A stretch of DNA of 64,000 bases from Aureimonas sp. ME7. GTDB lineage: Bacteria > Pseudomonadota > Alphaproteobacteria > Rhizobiales > Rhizobiaceae. The notes beneath the pieces are model-generated. The model did not search any database, was not told the DNA's origin, and was given only the letters and a program-made list of their open reading frames with translations. The stretch covers positions 310,001 through 374,000 of the forward strand of contig NZ_CAJCKW010000001.1 of assembly GCF_903970965.1 (NCBI RefSeq), in the 5' to 3' direction. Positions 54,540 through 64,000 of this stretch are shown here, one piece after another (the stretch's first letter is position 1; each line of letters opens with the position of its first letter). Position numbers and translations under genes: made by a program.

Positions 54540-56498
54540 CTATCGCAGCCCGCGATTGAGCAGCCACACGAGATACGGAGCGCCGACCAGCGAGGCGAGA
54601 AGGCCGACCGGCAGTTGGTAGGGAAAGGCGAGGCTTCGCGCCATCCAGTCCGCGAAGACCATGAGAAGGGTGCCGATCGCCACCGATGCGGCGAACTGGA
54701 GCGGGGGCCGGGCGAAGCCCGCGAGCCGCGCCATATGGGGCGCCATCAGCCCGACGAACGACAGCGGCCCGACCGAGAGCGTCGCCGCCGCCGAAAGGAC
54801 GGCGGCCAGAAACACCAGCCATCCGCCGGCCCGGCGGGGCGAAAGCCCGATCGCTCGCCCGACGCCGGGCCCGAGCGGCAGGATCTGGAACCACCGCGCG
54901 AGAAAGGGCATCGGCGCCAGAAGCGCGAGGGCGAGGAGCGCGGTCGCGCCCGCCTCCATCGGGCTGGCGAGAGCGGTGGAGCCGCTCAGCCAATTGAGGA
55001 GCCGGTTGCCCTCCGGGCCGCCCCGCGCGATCCCGGCGGTCACCAGCGCGCCGGCGAGCGAGCCGACCGCGATGCCGCCGAGCAGCAGGCGCTCCGGCCC
55101 GAAGCCGCCGCGCGCGCCGAGCCCGAGAACCACGAGCAGCGCGGCGCCAGAACCCAGCACGGCGCCGGCGAACTCCCATCCGGGCCCGGCCTGGGGCGCG
55201 AGAAGCAGAACGGCGGCCAGCCCGAGCCCCGAGCCTGAGCTGACGCCGAGCGCCTCCGGGCTCGCCATCGGATTACCCGTGACGCGCTGGAGCGTGAAGC
55301 CGGCCGCCGCAAGCATGGCGCCCGCCGCACCCGCGACGGCGATGCGCGGCCAGCGCCAAGGCGCGACGGCCTCCAGCGTCGGCCCCCAAGCCCAGTTCCA
55401 GCCATCGGGGCCGGGACCCCAAAGAAGCGCGAGCGCTCCGACGAGCGTGGCGAGAAGTGCGATCACGAGCAGTATCGCGCCGGGGCGCGCCAAGCGGGCG
55501 ATGGGAGCCGCGGCCGTGTCCGCCAGCCGAATGGCCGAGCGGAGCCGGGGCAGGAGCCAGATCAGGAGCGGGCCGCCGAGAAGCGCCGTCGCCGCGCCCG
55601 TGGGAAGGATCTCGCTGTCCCCGAGGCTCGCCGCCTGCACAAGGCCGTCGGTGATCGCGAGAAGGATCGCGCCGAGAACGGGCGAGGCGAGAAGCACGGC
55701 GCGCAAGGTCCGGAAGCCGGCAAGGCGTGCGAGGTTGGGCGCGGCCAGCCCGACGAAGCCGATGACGCCGACGAAGGCGATCACCCCCGTCGCCAGGGCG
55801 ACGGCGAGGCCGAGGACCAGAAGCCGCATGCCGGACACGCCGAGGCCGAGCGCGCGCGCATTGGAATCGTCGAAGCCGAGGAGCACGAGCGGGCGCAGGA
55901 GAAGCACTGTTGCCCCGGCCACGACCCCCAAGCGCACGAGAAGCGTCGCGGAGACGCCCCAGCCGGTCTGCTCCAGCGATCCGCCGCCCCAGATGAACAG
56001 CGACATCATGTATTCGCCGTTGGCGAGGATCACCGCGGCGCTGAGCGAGGCGGCCACCAGCGAGATCAGCATGCCGCACAGGACCACCGTCACCGGGTCG
56101 AAACCGCGCCGCCAGGAGACAGCGAGGATCAGGCCGAGCGCGCCCATGCCACCGGCGAAGGCCAGCGGCTCGCGCGCCGTTTCCATCCATGCGGGAGCGT
56201 AGGCGGTGGCGAGCGTCATCGCGAGCTGCGCCCCGCTGGCGATGCCGAGCGTCGAGGGATCGGCGATCGGATTGCGCAAGACGCGCTGGAGAAGCGCGCC
56301 GGAAAGGCCGAGCGAGGCACCCGCCAGAAGCGCCACCGCCCCGCGCGGCAGGACGCTGTCGACGAGGACGATCCGGCCGAGCGCGTCGCCGGCCTCCGGC
56401 CAGGCGAGCACGACCTGAACGGCAAGCAGGAGAAACGCGGCGAGCGCCGCCAGCCCGAGAGCCGGGACGGCGCGCGGGAAGAGGCGGGGCGCGGTCAC
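54540..56498 (-). CDS. fhuB: Iron-siderophore ABC transporter permease, fused double-length FhuB
   Basis: The inner-membrane channel for ferric hydroxamate siderophores. The 652-residue protein is two FecCD-type permease halves in one chain. Each half has the motif LSGALLQRVLRNPIADPSTLGI (first) and GFTLQRVTGNPMASPEALGV (second), plus FVGLAAPNLARLAGF and FVGLMAPHMARLAGF. About 18-20 helices are expected. The GTG at 56498 overlaps the fhuD stop (GTGA); the longer upstream frame is the shadow of fhuD. No ATPase gene accompanies it. Confidence 0.92.
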   Translation of the reverse strand: MTAPRLFPRAVPALGLAALAAFLLLAVQVVLAWPEAGDALGRIVLVDSVLPRGAVALLAGASLGLSGALLQRVLRNPIADPSTLGIASGAQLAMTLATAYAPAWMETAREPLAFAGGMGALGLILAVSWRRGFDPVTVVLCGMLISLVAASLSAAVILANGEYMMSLFIWGGGSLEQTGWGVSATLLVRLGVVAGATVLLLRPLVLLGFDDSNARALGLGVSGMRLLVLGLAVALATGVIAFVGVIGFVGLAAPNLARLAGFRTLRAVLLASPVLGAILLAITDGLVQAASLGDSEILPTGAATALLGGPLLIWLLPRLRSAIRLADTAAAPIARLARPGAILLVIALLATLVGALALLWGPGPDGWNWAWGPTLEAVAPWRWPRIAVAGAAGAMLAAAGFTLQRVTGNPMASPEALGVSSGSGLGLAAVLLLAPQAGPGWEFAGAVLGSGAALLVVLGLGARGGFGPERLLLGGIAVGSLAGALVTAGIARGGPEGNRLLNWLSGSTALASPMEAGATALLALALLAPMPFLARWFQILPLGPGVGRAIGLSPRRAGGWLVFLAAVLSAAATLSVGPLSFVGLMAPHMARLAGFARPPLQFAASVAIGTLLMVFADWMARSLAFPYQLPVGLLASLVGAPYLVWLLNRGLR

Positions 56499-57421
56499 GC
56501 GAGCTCCCGCAGCGCTTGGCCCAGAAGGCGCGCGAAGCGGCGCGCCGCCGGCAGGCCGCCGAACGGATTGACGGGATCGATGGTGACGACGCGGCCCGCC
56601 TTCACCGCTGGCATCGCCTGCCAAAGGGCGCTGTCCGGCAGGGCGCGCCGGGCGTCCGGCGGAACGGGGGAAACGATCACGACGATCGCGTCGGGAAAAC
56701 GAGCCAGCGCCTCGACGCCGACCGGGGCCGTCGCGCTGTAGCGGGTGAGGGGACCCCAGGCGTTGGCAAAGCCTAAGCGCTCGCCGATCTCGCCGAACAT
56801 GGAATCGGCGCCGAAGGCGCGAAAGTGCCGACTGTCGCCGATGTTGATGACGAGGAGCGGGCGCCCGGCGTGGCGCCGAGCCGCGTCGGCATGGGCCGCG
56901 AGCTCGGCCTGCAGCGCTTCGATATAGGCCTCGGCCCGATCCGCGAGCCCGAGGTCGTCCGCCATGGCGCGCATGGCGCCTTGCGCCTTGGCGAAGGGCT
57001 TTTCGCCCCGCCGGTAGATGCTGAGTTCGCGCACCGGCGCGATCCGGCGCATCTGCTCGTTGGCCCAGGCGCTGTAGTTCGAGCCGTAGATCCGGTCCGG
57101 CGCGACGAGCGACAGGAGCTCGAAGTTGAGCGAGCCGCGCAGGCCGAGATCGACGACCGCGTCGGTAACGGGCGGCTCCACCGCGTATCGCCGGAACAGG
57201 ACGAGCTCCACCGCCGCCGCCGGCGCATGGCCGAGCGCGAGGCAGGTTTCCAGAAGCGCCCAGTCGGCGATCGCGATCCGGGCGGGAGCCGGGGCGGCCA
57301 GCGCCGGCCGGAGCGCCGGCAGCCCGGCGAAAAGCGCGCCCGCGCTGAGGAAGGCGCGCCGCGACAGGCCGCGCGCGCTTGCGCGGCCTTCACCCCGGCG
57401 CTCTTCCTCCCGGTCTCTCAC
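56495..57421 (-). CDS. fhuD: Iron-siderophore ABC transporter binding protein
   Basis: It carries the ferric siderophore from the outer-membrane receptor to FhuB. The 308-residue precursor has a twin-arginine signal peptide (LSRRAFLSAGALFAGLPAL), common in FhuD-type proteins. The helical-backbone binding fold includes FELLSLVAPDRIYGSNYS, PLTRYSATAPVGVEAL and the closing IDPVNPFGGLPAARRFA. The GTG start at 57421 lies 34 bases after the receptor stop, so the three genes are cotranscribed. Confidence 0.9.
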   Translation of the reverse strand: MRDREEERRGEGRASARGLSRRAFLSAGALFAGLPALRPALAAPAPARIAIADWALLETCLALGHAPAAAVELVLFRRYAVEPPVTDAVVDLGLRGSLNFELLSLVAPDRIYGSNYSAWANEQMRRIAPVRELSIYRRGEKPFAKAQGAMRAMADDLGLADRAEAYIEALQAELAAHADAARRHAGRPLLVINIGDSRHFRAFGADSMFGEIGERLGFANAWGPLTRYSATAPVGVEALARFPDAIVVIVSPVPPDARRALPDSALWQAMPAVKAGRVVTIDPVNPFGGLPAARRFARLLGQALRELA

Positions 57422-57455
57422 GGCGCGCGCCGTGCGATCGGCGTCGCGGGTCGGC

Positions 57456-59576
57456 TCACCACTTGTAGGTCAGGCTGCCCACCACCGTGCGGCCTTCGCC
57501 GTAGAAGCAGCCGAAGTTGCAGCTGGCGGCATATTCCTTGTCGGCGATGTTGTTGACGTTGAGCGCCGCCTCGAAATCCTCCCGCTCGTAGCGGATCGCC
57601 GCGTCGAGCAGCACGACGCTCGGCAGCTCGATCGTGTTGGCGTCGTTGCCGAAGCGCGAGCCGACATAGCGCACGCCCCCGCCGAGCGAGATGCCGTCGA
57701 GCCAGGTCATCTGCGAGGCGAAGAGGGCGCTCGGCAGCCGGTAGTTCACCCAGAGCGAGGCGGCGTGGTTCGGAACGTCCCGGAACTCCTTGCCGAGAAG
57801 GGTGGCGACCTCGCTCTGCGTCACCTCCGTGTCGGTGTAGGTGTAGGCTGCGAGGAGATCCAGCCCGTCGGTCAGCGTCGCGCTGCCGTCCAGTTCGAAG
57901 CCGCGCGAGCGCACCTCGCCGATCTGCGTCAGCGTCCGCGTGGCGTTGTTGCGGTTGACGACGTTGGTCTTGGTGATCTCGAAGACGCTGGCGGTGACGA
58001 GGGTGTTCCAGCCGGGCGGCTGGAACTTGACGCCGGCCTCGATGGATTCGCCCTCGGTCGGCTTCAGGAGCTGCTGCGCGTCGTTGGCGCCGGCCGTCGG
58101 GTTGAACGAGGTCGAGTAGCTGACGAAGGGCGCGAGCCCGTTGTCGAACAGGTAGACCGCGCCGGCGCGCCCGGTCAGCGCGTCGTAGCGGGTGCTCGCG
58201 CCGGTGACCTCGTTGGTGTTCTCGGCCCAGTCCTGGCGAAGGCCGAACGTGCCCGTCAGCCCGCCCCAGCGGATCTGGTCCTGGGCGTAGAGGCCGGCCT
58301 GCTCCAGCGTGGTCTCGGTCCGCGAGGGCGCGCCGGGGACGTAGCGATACTGGCCGTAGACGGGGTTGAAGACGTCGATCCGCGTCGTGCCGCCGGTGAA
58401 GTTCGACGTCCGGTCCTGCGAATTGTGGCGGTAGTCGAAGCCGATCAGCGTGGTGTGGTCGAGGACGCCGGTGTCGAACTTCGTTTCCAGCTGGTTGTCG
58501 ACGCCCAGGCCCCGGTAGGATTCCGACTGGACGCTGAAGCCCCGGTTCACCGTCCGCCCGTCGGCGGCAAGGCTGGAGAAGTAGAGATTGTTGTAGTCGG
58601 AATCGTAGCCGACATATTGCAGGTTCTGCCGGACCTCGAAGGTCTCGTCGAAGCGGTGGCGGAACTCGTAGCCGATCGTGCCGAGCGTACCTTCAGCGTT
58701 GTTGAAGTCCGGCTCGCCGATGTAGCGCGAGGGCGGAATGTGGCCGTTGGGGTTGAAGTCCAGCGTGCCCGATTGCGGCAGACCGAGCGGCGAGGTGCCC
58801 GTGTCGTGCTGCAGGCTGGACAGGATGGTGAGCGACGTATCGGCGTCCGGCGCGATGGTCAGCGTCGGCGCGACGTAGAACCGGTCGTCGGTGACGAAGT
58901 CCATCTGGTCGTCGGCAAGGCGCCCGAGCGAGGTCAGCCGCCAGGACAGGAGGCCGTCCTGCGACACGCCACCGATGTCGGTGCGCGCGACATAGCGGTT
59001 GTCGGATCCGAACTGGACGCCGGCCTCGCCGAAATTGGTGAAGGTCGGGCGCTTCTGCACGAGGTTGACGATGCCGCCCGGCTCGTCCTGCCCGTAGAGC
59101 ACCGACGCCGGGCCCTTGATCACCTCGATCCGCTCCACGCCATAGGGCTCGAAGGCGATCGCGCCGAAGTCGCGCGAGAAGCGGAAGTTGTTGAGATAGA
59201 TCGAGTAGGGCGAGGCGAAGCCGCGGATGATCGGCGCGAAGAAGCGCGGATCGGAGGACGGCTGGAGCACGCCGGCCGTATAGCGGATGGCTTCGCCGAG
59301 GTCCTGCACGGCGCGGTCTTCGAGCTGGTCGGTGGTGATCACCGAGATCGACTGCGGAATCTCCACGATGGGCGTCGCCGTCTTGGAGCCCGTGGTGGTC
59401 GTGGTGGCAACGTAGCCCTCCACCGGGCCGGTCGCCGATTCACCCTCGCCCGTTCCCCCTCCAGCGCCTTCCACGACCACCGTGTCGAGAACGACGTCCT
59501 GCGCATGGGCAGCGGATGCGAGCGCGGTGCACGACAGGAGAACGGTCCGGGTCAGGCGGCGAGCGGATGACGACAT
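57456..59576 (-). CDS. fhuA: TonB-dependent siderophore receptor, FhuA type
   Basis: The outer-membrane receptor of the same uptake operon. The 706-residue precursor has a signal peptide (MSSSARRLTRTVLLSCTALASAAHAQ), then DVVLDTVVVEGAG as a TonB-box region. The plug motifs are TPIVEIPQSISVITTDQL and GVERIEVIKGPASVLYGQD, followed by a barrel ending with ASCNFGCFYGEGRTVVGSL and YKW. The cysteine pair is typical of hydroxamate receptors. The start at 59576 has an aggag site 7 bases upstream. Its final residue is tryptophan rather than the more usual phenylalanine. Confidence 0.9.
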   Translation of the reverse strand: MSSSARRLTRTVLLSCTALASAAHAQDVVLDTVVVEGAGGGTGEGESATGPVEGYVATTTTTGSKTATPIVEIPQSISVITTDQLEDRAVQDLGEAIRYTAGVLQPSSDPRFFAPIIRGFASPYSIYLNNFRFSRDFGAIAFEPYGVERIEVIKGPASVLYGQDEPGGIVNLVQKRPTFTNFGEAGVQFGSDNRYVARTDIGGVSQDGLLSWRLTSLGRLADDQMDFVTDDRFYVAPTLTIAPDADTSLTILSSLQHDTGTSPLGLPQSGTLDFNPNGHIPPSRYIGEPDFNNAEGTLGTIGYEFRHRFDETFEVRQNLQYVGYDSDYNNLYFSSLAADGRTVNRGFSVQSESYRGLGVDNQLETKFDTGVLDHTTLIGFDYRHNSQDRTSNFTGGTTRIDVFNPVYGQYRYVPGAPSRTETTLEQAGLYAQDQIRWGGLTGTFGLRQDWAENTNEVTGASTRYDALTGRAGAVYLFDNGLAPFVSYSTSFNPTAGANDAQQLLKPTEGESIEAGVKFQPPGWNTLVTASVFEITKTNVVNRNNATRTLTQIGEVRSRGFELDGSATLTDGLDLLAAYTYTDTEVTQSEVATLLGKEFRDVPNHAASLWVNYRLPSALFASQMTWLDGISLGGGVRYVGSRFGNDANTIELPSVVLLDAAIRYEREDFEAALNVNNIADKEYAASCNFGCFYGEGRTVVGSLTYKW

Positions 59577-59605
59577 GGGAATCTCCTGCAACGATCGAGC
59601 CCCTG

Positions 59606-59637
59606 CATATCGATCGAAACAGGATAAGACAGGTCAA
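59606..59637 (-). promoter_or_regulatory. Possible promoter of the siderophore operon
   Basis: On the minus strand a TTGACC hexamer (59632-59637) is followed after about 20 bases by GATATG (59606-59611). Spacing is longer than ideal, but the region is AT-rich and lies just upstream of the receptor start. Confidence 0.25.
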
Positions 59638-59652
59638 CTTTACGAACTTCGA

Positions 59653-59682
59653 GCCGAAACGCGGCGGCTGTCGCGTTTCGGC
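59653..59682 (-). terminator. Terminator hairpin of the 5-oxoproline operon
   Basis: An 11-bp perfect stem (59653-59663 with 59672-59682) around an 8-base loop starts 24 bases after the biotin carboxylase stop. In the minus-strand message a moderately T-rich stretch follows. Confidence 0.7.
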
Positions 59683-59705
59683 CACAATGTCGATCGCTTG
59701 CGGCT

Positions 59706-61436
59706 TCAGCTCGGGCGGAACACGATCCGGGCGAGCGGCTCGCCAGCCTGGAGATAGGCCCCCGCCTGCGCGACAAGTTCGATCACGCCGCTGATCGGCG
59801 CCGTCACCTGCGTTTCCATCTTCATCGCCTCCATCACGGCGATCACTTGGCCTTCCTCCACGGGCGCCCCGTTCTCGACGCGCCAGCCCTGGAGAGTTCC
59901 CGCGACGCTGGCCCCGACAAGGCCGGGATCGCTCGGCGCTTCCGTCTCGATGCCCGCGCCGCCGGCGGGAGAGCCGAGGCGGGCGAGGAAGGCGGCCGGA
60001 AGGCCCAGAACATGGCGGCGCCCGTCGAGCTCGACCGGCACGCGCAGCATGGCCGGCCCTTCGGCCGGGGCGGGGCGGGCGGCGGCTTCCAGTTCGGCCG
60101 CGAAGTCCGTCTCGATCCAGCGCGTGTGGACGCGGAACGTGTCGCCCGTAAAATCGTCCGCTTCCAGAACCGCGCTGTGGAAGGGAAGAACCGTCGGAAC
60201 GCCTTCGATCGTGAACTCGGCGAGCGCGCGCCGGGCACGCGCGATCGCGATCTCGCGGGTCGGTCCGGTGACCACGAGCTTGGCCATCATGGAGTCGAAA
60301 TGGCCGGGGATCACCGAACCCGACACGACGCCCGAATCGACGCGCACGCCCGGTCCCGCCGGCGGCTCGAACCGGTCGATCGGCCCAGGCATCGGCAGGA
60401 AGCCGCGCGCGGGATCCTCGGCGTTGATGCGGAACTCGATCGAATGGCCGCGCGGCTCCGGCGTTTCGGTCAGTTCGAGGCGTTCGCCGTCGGCGATGCG
60501 CAACTGCTCCACCACGAGATCGAGGCCCGTGGTTTCCTCCGTCACCGGATGCTCGACCTGAAGCCGCGTGTTGACCTCGAGGAACGAGATCGTGCCGTCC
60601 TGCCCCAGGAGGAACTCGACGGTGCCCGCGCCGACATAGCCGGCCTCGGCGCACACGGCGCGCGCACCCTCGTGGATGCGCTCGCGCTGTTCCGGGGTCA
60701 GGAAGGGGGCGGGCGCTTCCTCCACGAGCTTCTGGTTGCGGCGCTGGAGCGAGCAGTCGCGCGTGCCGACGACCAGCACGGTCCCGTGGCTGTCGGCGAG
60801 GATCTGCGCCTCGACGTGGCGCGGCCGGTCGAGGAAACGCTCCACGAAGCACTCGCCGCGCCCGAAGGCGGCCTCGGCCTCGCGGGTGGCGGAGGCGAAG
60901 AGCTCCTCGACCTCATCCAGCTTCCAGGCGACCTTCATGCCGCGCCCGCCGCCGCCGAAGGCCGCCTTGATGGCGATCGGCAGCCCGTGCGCCTCGGCGA
61001 ACGCCAAGGCCTCCGCCGCGTTCGCGACGGGGCCGTCGGAGCCCGGCACCAGCGGCGCGCCGACGCGGCTCGCGATCTCGCGCGCGCGCGTCTTGTCGCC
61101 GAGCGCCTCGATGACGGATGCCGCCGGGCCGATCCAGGTCAGGCCCGCATCCACGACGCCTCTCGCGAACTCGGCGCGCTCCGACAGGAAGCCGTAGCCC
61201 GGATGGACCGCGTCGGCGCCGGTGCGCTTGGCGATGTCCAGAAGCTTGCCGATGTCGAGATAGGTCTCGGCCGGCGTATCGCCGTGGAGCCCATGGGCTT
61301 CGTCGGCAAAGCGCACATAGGGCGCGTCGGCGTCGCAATCGGCATAAACGGCCACGGACAGGACGCCGTGGTCGCGGCAGGCACGGGCGATGCGCAGCGC
61401 GATCTCGCCGCGATTGGCGATGAGGACTTTCTTCAT
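59706..61436 (-). CDS. Biotin carboxylase with C-terminal biotin-carrier domain
   Basis: An ATP-dependent biotin carboxylase subunit of the acyl-CoA/urea carboxylase type. The 576-residue protein starts [20 protein letters not shown] and has the ATP-grasp segment [16 protein letters not shown] and [17 protein letters not shown]. The C-terminal biotinyl domain carries [10 protein letters not shown] near residue 535 (lysine biotinylated). No carboxyltransferase subunit is in view. Its start overlaps the PxpBC stop (ATGA). Such proteins often sit in PxpABC operons, where their role is not settled. Confidence 0.88.
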   Translation of the reverse strand: MKKVLIANRGEIALRIARACRDHGVLSVAVYADCDADAPYVRFADEAHGLHGDTPAETYLDIGKLLDIAKRTGADAVHPGYGFLSERAEFARGVVDAGLTWIGPAASVIEALGDKTRAREIASRVGAPLVPGSDGPVANAAEALAFAEAHGLPIAIKAAFGGGGRGMKVAWKLDEVEELFASATREAEAAFGRGECFVERFLDRPRHVEAQILADSHGTVLVVGTRDCSLQRRNQKLVEEAPAPFLTPEQRERIHEGARAVCAEAGYVGAGTVEFLLGQDGTISFLEVNTRLQVEHPVTEETTGLDLVVEQLRIADGERLELTETPEPRGHSIEFRINAEDPARGFLPMPGPIDRFEPPAGPGVRVDSGVVSGSVIPGHFDSMMAKLVVTGPTREIAIARARRALAEFTIEGVPTVLPFHSAVLEADDFTGDTFRVHTRWIETDFAAELEAAARPAPAEGPAMLRVPVELDGRRHVLGLPAAFLARLGSPAGGAGIETEAPSDPGLVGASVAGTLQGWRVENGAPVEEGQVIAVMEAMKMETQVTAPISGVIELVAQAGAYLQAGEPLARIVFRPS

Positions 61437-63055
61437 GGGACAGCCTGTTCGGATGTAGGGGCGATCTCGGCGAAGGAGCGGATCGCGCGAAAGCGGATGC
61501 GCGCGCCGACCGGGATCTGCGCGGCAAGGTCGAGATGGTGTTCGGCGAGCGTTGCGATCACGGGGTAGCCGCCGGTCAGCGGATGATCGGCCAGAAACAG
61601 AACCGGCTGACCGTTGTGGGGCACCTGGATCGCTCCGTTCGCCGTGCCCTCGCTCGGCAGCTCGGCCTTCGGGTCGAGCCGCTCCAAGGGAACCTCGCCT
61701 TCGATGCGAAGGCCGACGCGGTTGGACAAGGGCGTGACGGTCCATTCCTGCGCCGTCAGGGTCTCGATGCCGGCCGCCGTGAACCACTCCGTTCGCGGAC
61801 CCATCACGACGTCGAGCACCACGGTGTCGCCGGGGGCGGGAAGGCCGGGGGGTGGGCTCTCGGGCGCGCCGACGGCCGTATGGCCGGCAAACGGAAGGAC
61901 GGCGAGGCTCGCGCCGGCGACGACGGGCTCGGGGCCGAGGCGAGCCAGCGAATCCACCGACGCCGAGCCGAGCACCGGGGCGACGCGAAAGCCGCCGCGC
62001 ACCGAAAGGTAGGTGCGAAGCCCATGGCGGGGGGCGCGAAGCGTCACCCGGTCGCCGACCTCCAGCGGCACGGGGCGCCCAGCAGCGGTTTGCCTCGCGC
62101 GCCCGGCAGCGTCCCGGATTTCGAGCACGGCGTCCGTGCCCGCGATCGCCACCACGGCCGGTCCGTCCGCTTCGAAGGCGAAGCCGCCGGCAACGATCTC
62201 GAGCGCGGGCGTGCCGACGGGATTGCCGACGAGGCGGTTCGCCGCGTGGAGCGCTGCGCGGTCGAGCGCGCCCGACGCCGAAACGCCCTGCGCCGCCTGT
62301 CCCGGTCGGCCTTCGTCCTGGAACAGCGCCGGCATGGGGGCGGCCGTCACGCGCAAGCTCGTGCCCTCGTGCGCCCGTGCCTCGCTCGTCGCCTTCGCGC
62401 GCGCAGCCTCCGTGGCGGCGATCGCCTCGAACGCCTCGCGGGAGGGAAGCTGCGTGAAGCGCACGCGCGTTCCCGGCTGGAACAGGGTGGAAGGATCGCG
62501 CACAAGATCGAACATCCGGAGCGGCGTCGTGCCGATGAGCTGCCAGCCGCCCGGCCCTTCCTGCGGATAAACGCCGGCGAAATGGCCCGCGAGCGCCACG
62601 GTTCCCGCCGGAATGCGGGTGCGCGGGCTTTGGCGGCGCGCCACGTGAAGCGCCGGGTCGCCGCCCACGAGATAGCCGAAGCCCGGCGCGAAGCCGGTGA
62701 AGGCGACGGTGTATTCGCTGCCCGTGTGCCGCGCGATCACCTCGTCCACCGACAGCCCGGTGAGCGTGGAAACGTCGGCAAGATCCTCTCCGTCGTAGAC
62801 GACGGGAATCTCCACCAGCCGATCCGAGCCTTCCATCTCGGCCGAAATGTCCCGCGAGCGAAGATCGGCGGCCAACGCCTCCATGTCCGGTGGGGTGCCG
62901 GGCCGGAAACGGACGAGGAGCGTGCGCGCCGCCGGCACGATCTCCTCGATCGCGGCGATGGGCTTGGCTTTCAGCGAGGCAAAAAGCGCGAGCGTCTCAC
63001 CGAGATCGGCGAGCTCGACCAGCACCGTGCGAAAGCTGACGGGAAGGATGCGCAT
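61433..63055 (-). CDS. pxpBC: 5-oxoprolinase subunits B and C fused (PxpB-PxpC, KipI-KipA)
   Basis: With PxpA it cleaves 5-oxoproline (pyroglutamate) to glutamate with ATP. The 540-residue protein has a PxpB half to about residue 215 ([38 protein letters not shown]). The PxpC half runs from about residue 225 ([50 protein letters not shown]). B and C are two genes in many bacteria, so the fusion is a variant. The start at 63055 (MRILPVSF) is preferred because a weak gagaag site precedes it and the earlier TTG lacks one. Confidence 0.92.
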   Translation of the reverse strand: MRILPVSFRTVLVELADLGETLALFASLKAKPIAAIEEIVPAARTLLVRFRPGTPPDMEALAADLRSRDISAEMEGSDRLVEIPVVYDGEDLADVSTLTGLSVDEVIARHTGSEYTVAFTGFAPGFGYLVGGDPALHVARRQSPRTRIPAGTVALAGHFAGVYPQEGPGGWQLIGTTPLRMFDLVRDPSTLFQPGTRVRFTQLPSREAFEAIAATEAARAKATSEARAHEGTSLRVTAAPMPALFQDEGRPGQAAQGVSASGALDRAALHAANRLVGNPVGTPALEIVAGGFAFEADGPAVVAIAGTDAVLEIRDAAGRARQTAAGRPVPLEVGDRVTLRAPRHGLRTYLSVRGGFRVAPVLGSASVDSLARLGPEPVVAGASLAVLPFAGHTAVGAPESPPPGLPAPGDTVVLDVVMGPRTEWFTAAGIETLTAQEWTVTPLSNRVGLRIEGEVPLERLDPKAELPSEGTANGAIQVPHNGQPVLFLADHPLTGGYPVIATLAEHHLDLAAQIPVGARIRFRAIRSFAEIAPTSEQAVP

Positions 63056-63063
63056 GAAGCTTC

Positions 63064-63870
63064 TCAAACGTGATAGGCGGCGTCGGGAACGTCGGTGACG
63101 AACATATGGCCGGGCGCGTGGGTCACCGCGAAGGGCACGCGCGAGGCCATCACCGCCGCCTGCGGAGTGACGCCGCAGGCCCAGAACACCGGGATCTCGC
63201 CCGGCTCGATGCGCACCGCGTCGCCGAAGTCGGGCCGGGCGAGATCCCGGATACCGAGGCTCGCGGGGTCGCCGACATGCACGGGCGAGCCGTGGACGGC
63301 GGGAAAGCGCCCGGTGATCGTCGCTGCGTCCGCCACGCGCGCCGCCGGGATCGGGCGCATGGAAACGACGAGCTGGCCGGTCAGCCGGCCCGCCGGGCGG
63401 CAGGCCCGGTTGGTCAGGTACATCGGCACGTTGGAGCCGTCCGCGATATGGCGCACCTCGATGCCGGCTTCCTGAAGCGGGGTTTCGAAGGTGAAGGAGC
63501 AGCCGATCAGGAAGGAAACGAGATCGCCCGCTTCCTCGAAAGCGGCGCCGGCATCCGTCACTTCCTCGGCCAGCTTTCCGTCGCGCCAGATGCGATAAAG
63601 CGGGATGTCGCGCGCGACATCGGCCCCTTCCGCCAGCACCGTGGAGCGCGAGCCCGCGTCGGTGACGTCGAGCACCGGGCAGCTTTTCGGGTTGCGCTGG
63701 GCATAGAGCAAAAAGTCGTAGGCCCAGTCCCGCGGCAGCGAGATCATGTTGGCCTGGGTGGCGCCCGGAGCCACCCCGGCTGTCGGCTCGACGAGGCCGC
63801 CGCGATAGCGCGCCCGCGCCGCGCGGGCGGCCGAGCGCATCTCGTCCAGCTTGGCGTCAACGAGGTTCAT
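63064..63870 (-). CDS. DUF1445 family protein (D-glutamate cyclase-related, putative hydro-lyase)
   Basis: A 268-residue cytoplasmic protein of the DUF1445 family, often called putative hydro-lyase. The same fold occurs in mitochondrial D-glutamate cyclase, which makes 5-oxo-D-proline from D-glutamate. Conserved blocks are [42 protein letters not shown] and [13 protein letters not shown], with cysteines in the last three. It lies between pxpA and pxpBC, so cyclisation followed by opening to L-glutamate is a reasonable inference. The reaction in bacteria is not shown by sequence alone. Confidence 0.85.
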   Translation of the reverse strand: MNLVDAKLDEMRSAARAARARYRGGLVEPTAGVAPGATQANMISLPRDWAYDFLLYAQRNPKSCPVLDVTDAGSRSTVLAEGADVARDIPLYRIWRDGKLAEEVTDAGAAFEEAGDLVSFLIGCSFTFETPLQEAGIEVRHIADGSNVPMYLTNRACRPAGRLTGQLVVSMRPIPAARVADAATITGRFPAVHGSPVHVGDPASLGIRDLARPDFGDAVRIEPGEIPVFWACGVTPQAAVMASRVPFAVTHAPGHMFVTDVPDAAYHV

Positions 63871-63885
63871 GACGCTTTCCTCCCT

Positions 63886-64000
63886 TCAGACCGGCGCGAA
63901 GGCCAAAACCGCAAGGCCGTCCGCTTCCAGGCGCTCGCGCACGGCCTTGGCGATCGCCACGGCGCCGGGACTGTCGCCGTGGACGCAGATGGAATCCGCC
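63886..64000 (-). CDS. pxpA: 5-oxoprolinase subunit A (LamB/YcsF family), C-terminal end only
   Basis: Only the last 37 codons lie in the window; the gene starts beyond base 64000. They read [20 protein letters not shown] followed by a short helix and stop, matching the C-terminus of the LamB/YcsF family, whose ICVHGD motif is diagnostic. It is the first visible gene of the 5-oxoproline operon, 15 bases upstream of the DUF1445 start. Confidence 0.9.
   Translation of the reverse strand, partial: ADSICVHGDSPGAVAIAKAVRERLEADGLAVLAFAPV

Overview
The window is a gene-dense, high-G+C stretch (roughly two thirds G+C by eye) from an alphaproteobacterium, most likely of the order Hyphomicrobiales. 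The pointers are a full glycine betaine catabolic set with soxBDAG, DJ-1/AraC-type regulators, single-chain FhuB, several GTG/TTG starts and many 4-bp stop/start overlaps. A family such as Aurantimonadaceae is a guess. I see no rRNA, tRNA, insertion sequence, prophage or CRISPR array.

Layout. 1-1296: end of dapB, then gpmA. 1477-5531: sulfate importer sbp-cysT-cysW-cysA, with a very strong hairpin after the binding-protein gene. 5620-8682: an uncharacterised protein and an orphan TonB-dependent siderophore receptor, closed by two tandem hairpins. 8792-11136: a flavin monooxygenase and a RidA protein divergent from a TetR repressor, with three palindromic operators between them. 11237-16932: tex, then an uncharacterised block of a Tat-exported FAD oxidase, a membrane protein and two unknown proteins. 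16905-19988: a DUF1176 protein, a PdxI-like reductase and a divergent LysR gene. 20174-24773: aldehyde dehydrogenase with its DUF779 partner, a YdeP/FdhF-type molybdoenzyme and a small helix-turn-helix-like protein. 24790-27481: a VOC protein, an aldo/keto reductase and a zinc alcohol dehydrogenase. 27642-31827: SDR-dhaK-dhaL-dhaKL, divergent from a chemoreceptor (32244-34490).

34650-54451 is dominated by glycine betaine. ProXWV imports it. GbcA/GbcB demethylate it to dimethylglycine, a GcvT-fused flavoprotein probably gives sarcosine, and SoxBDAG gives glycine plus a one-carbon unit. FdhA oxidises formaldehyde and serine dehydratase makes pyruvate from serine. GlyA, which would join glycine to serine, is not in the window. 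Two DJ-1/AraC-type regulators (37161 and 50592) lie beside these operons. A prolyl-tRNA editing protein sits behind proV.

54540-59576 is a siderophore uptake operon (receptor, FhuD, double-length FhuB) without an ATPase gene. 59706-64000 is a 5-oxoproline operon: pxpA (cut by the window end), a DUF1445 protein related to D-glutamate cyclase, a PxpB-PxpC fusion and a biotin carboxylase/BCCP protein.

Nothing here is clearly a new defence or mobile system. The best leads for undescribed biology are the FAD oxidase block (13640-16932), the TetR/RidA/monooxygenase module with its triple operator, the D-glutamate-to-5-oxoproline operon and the triple kinase cluster.
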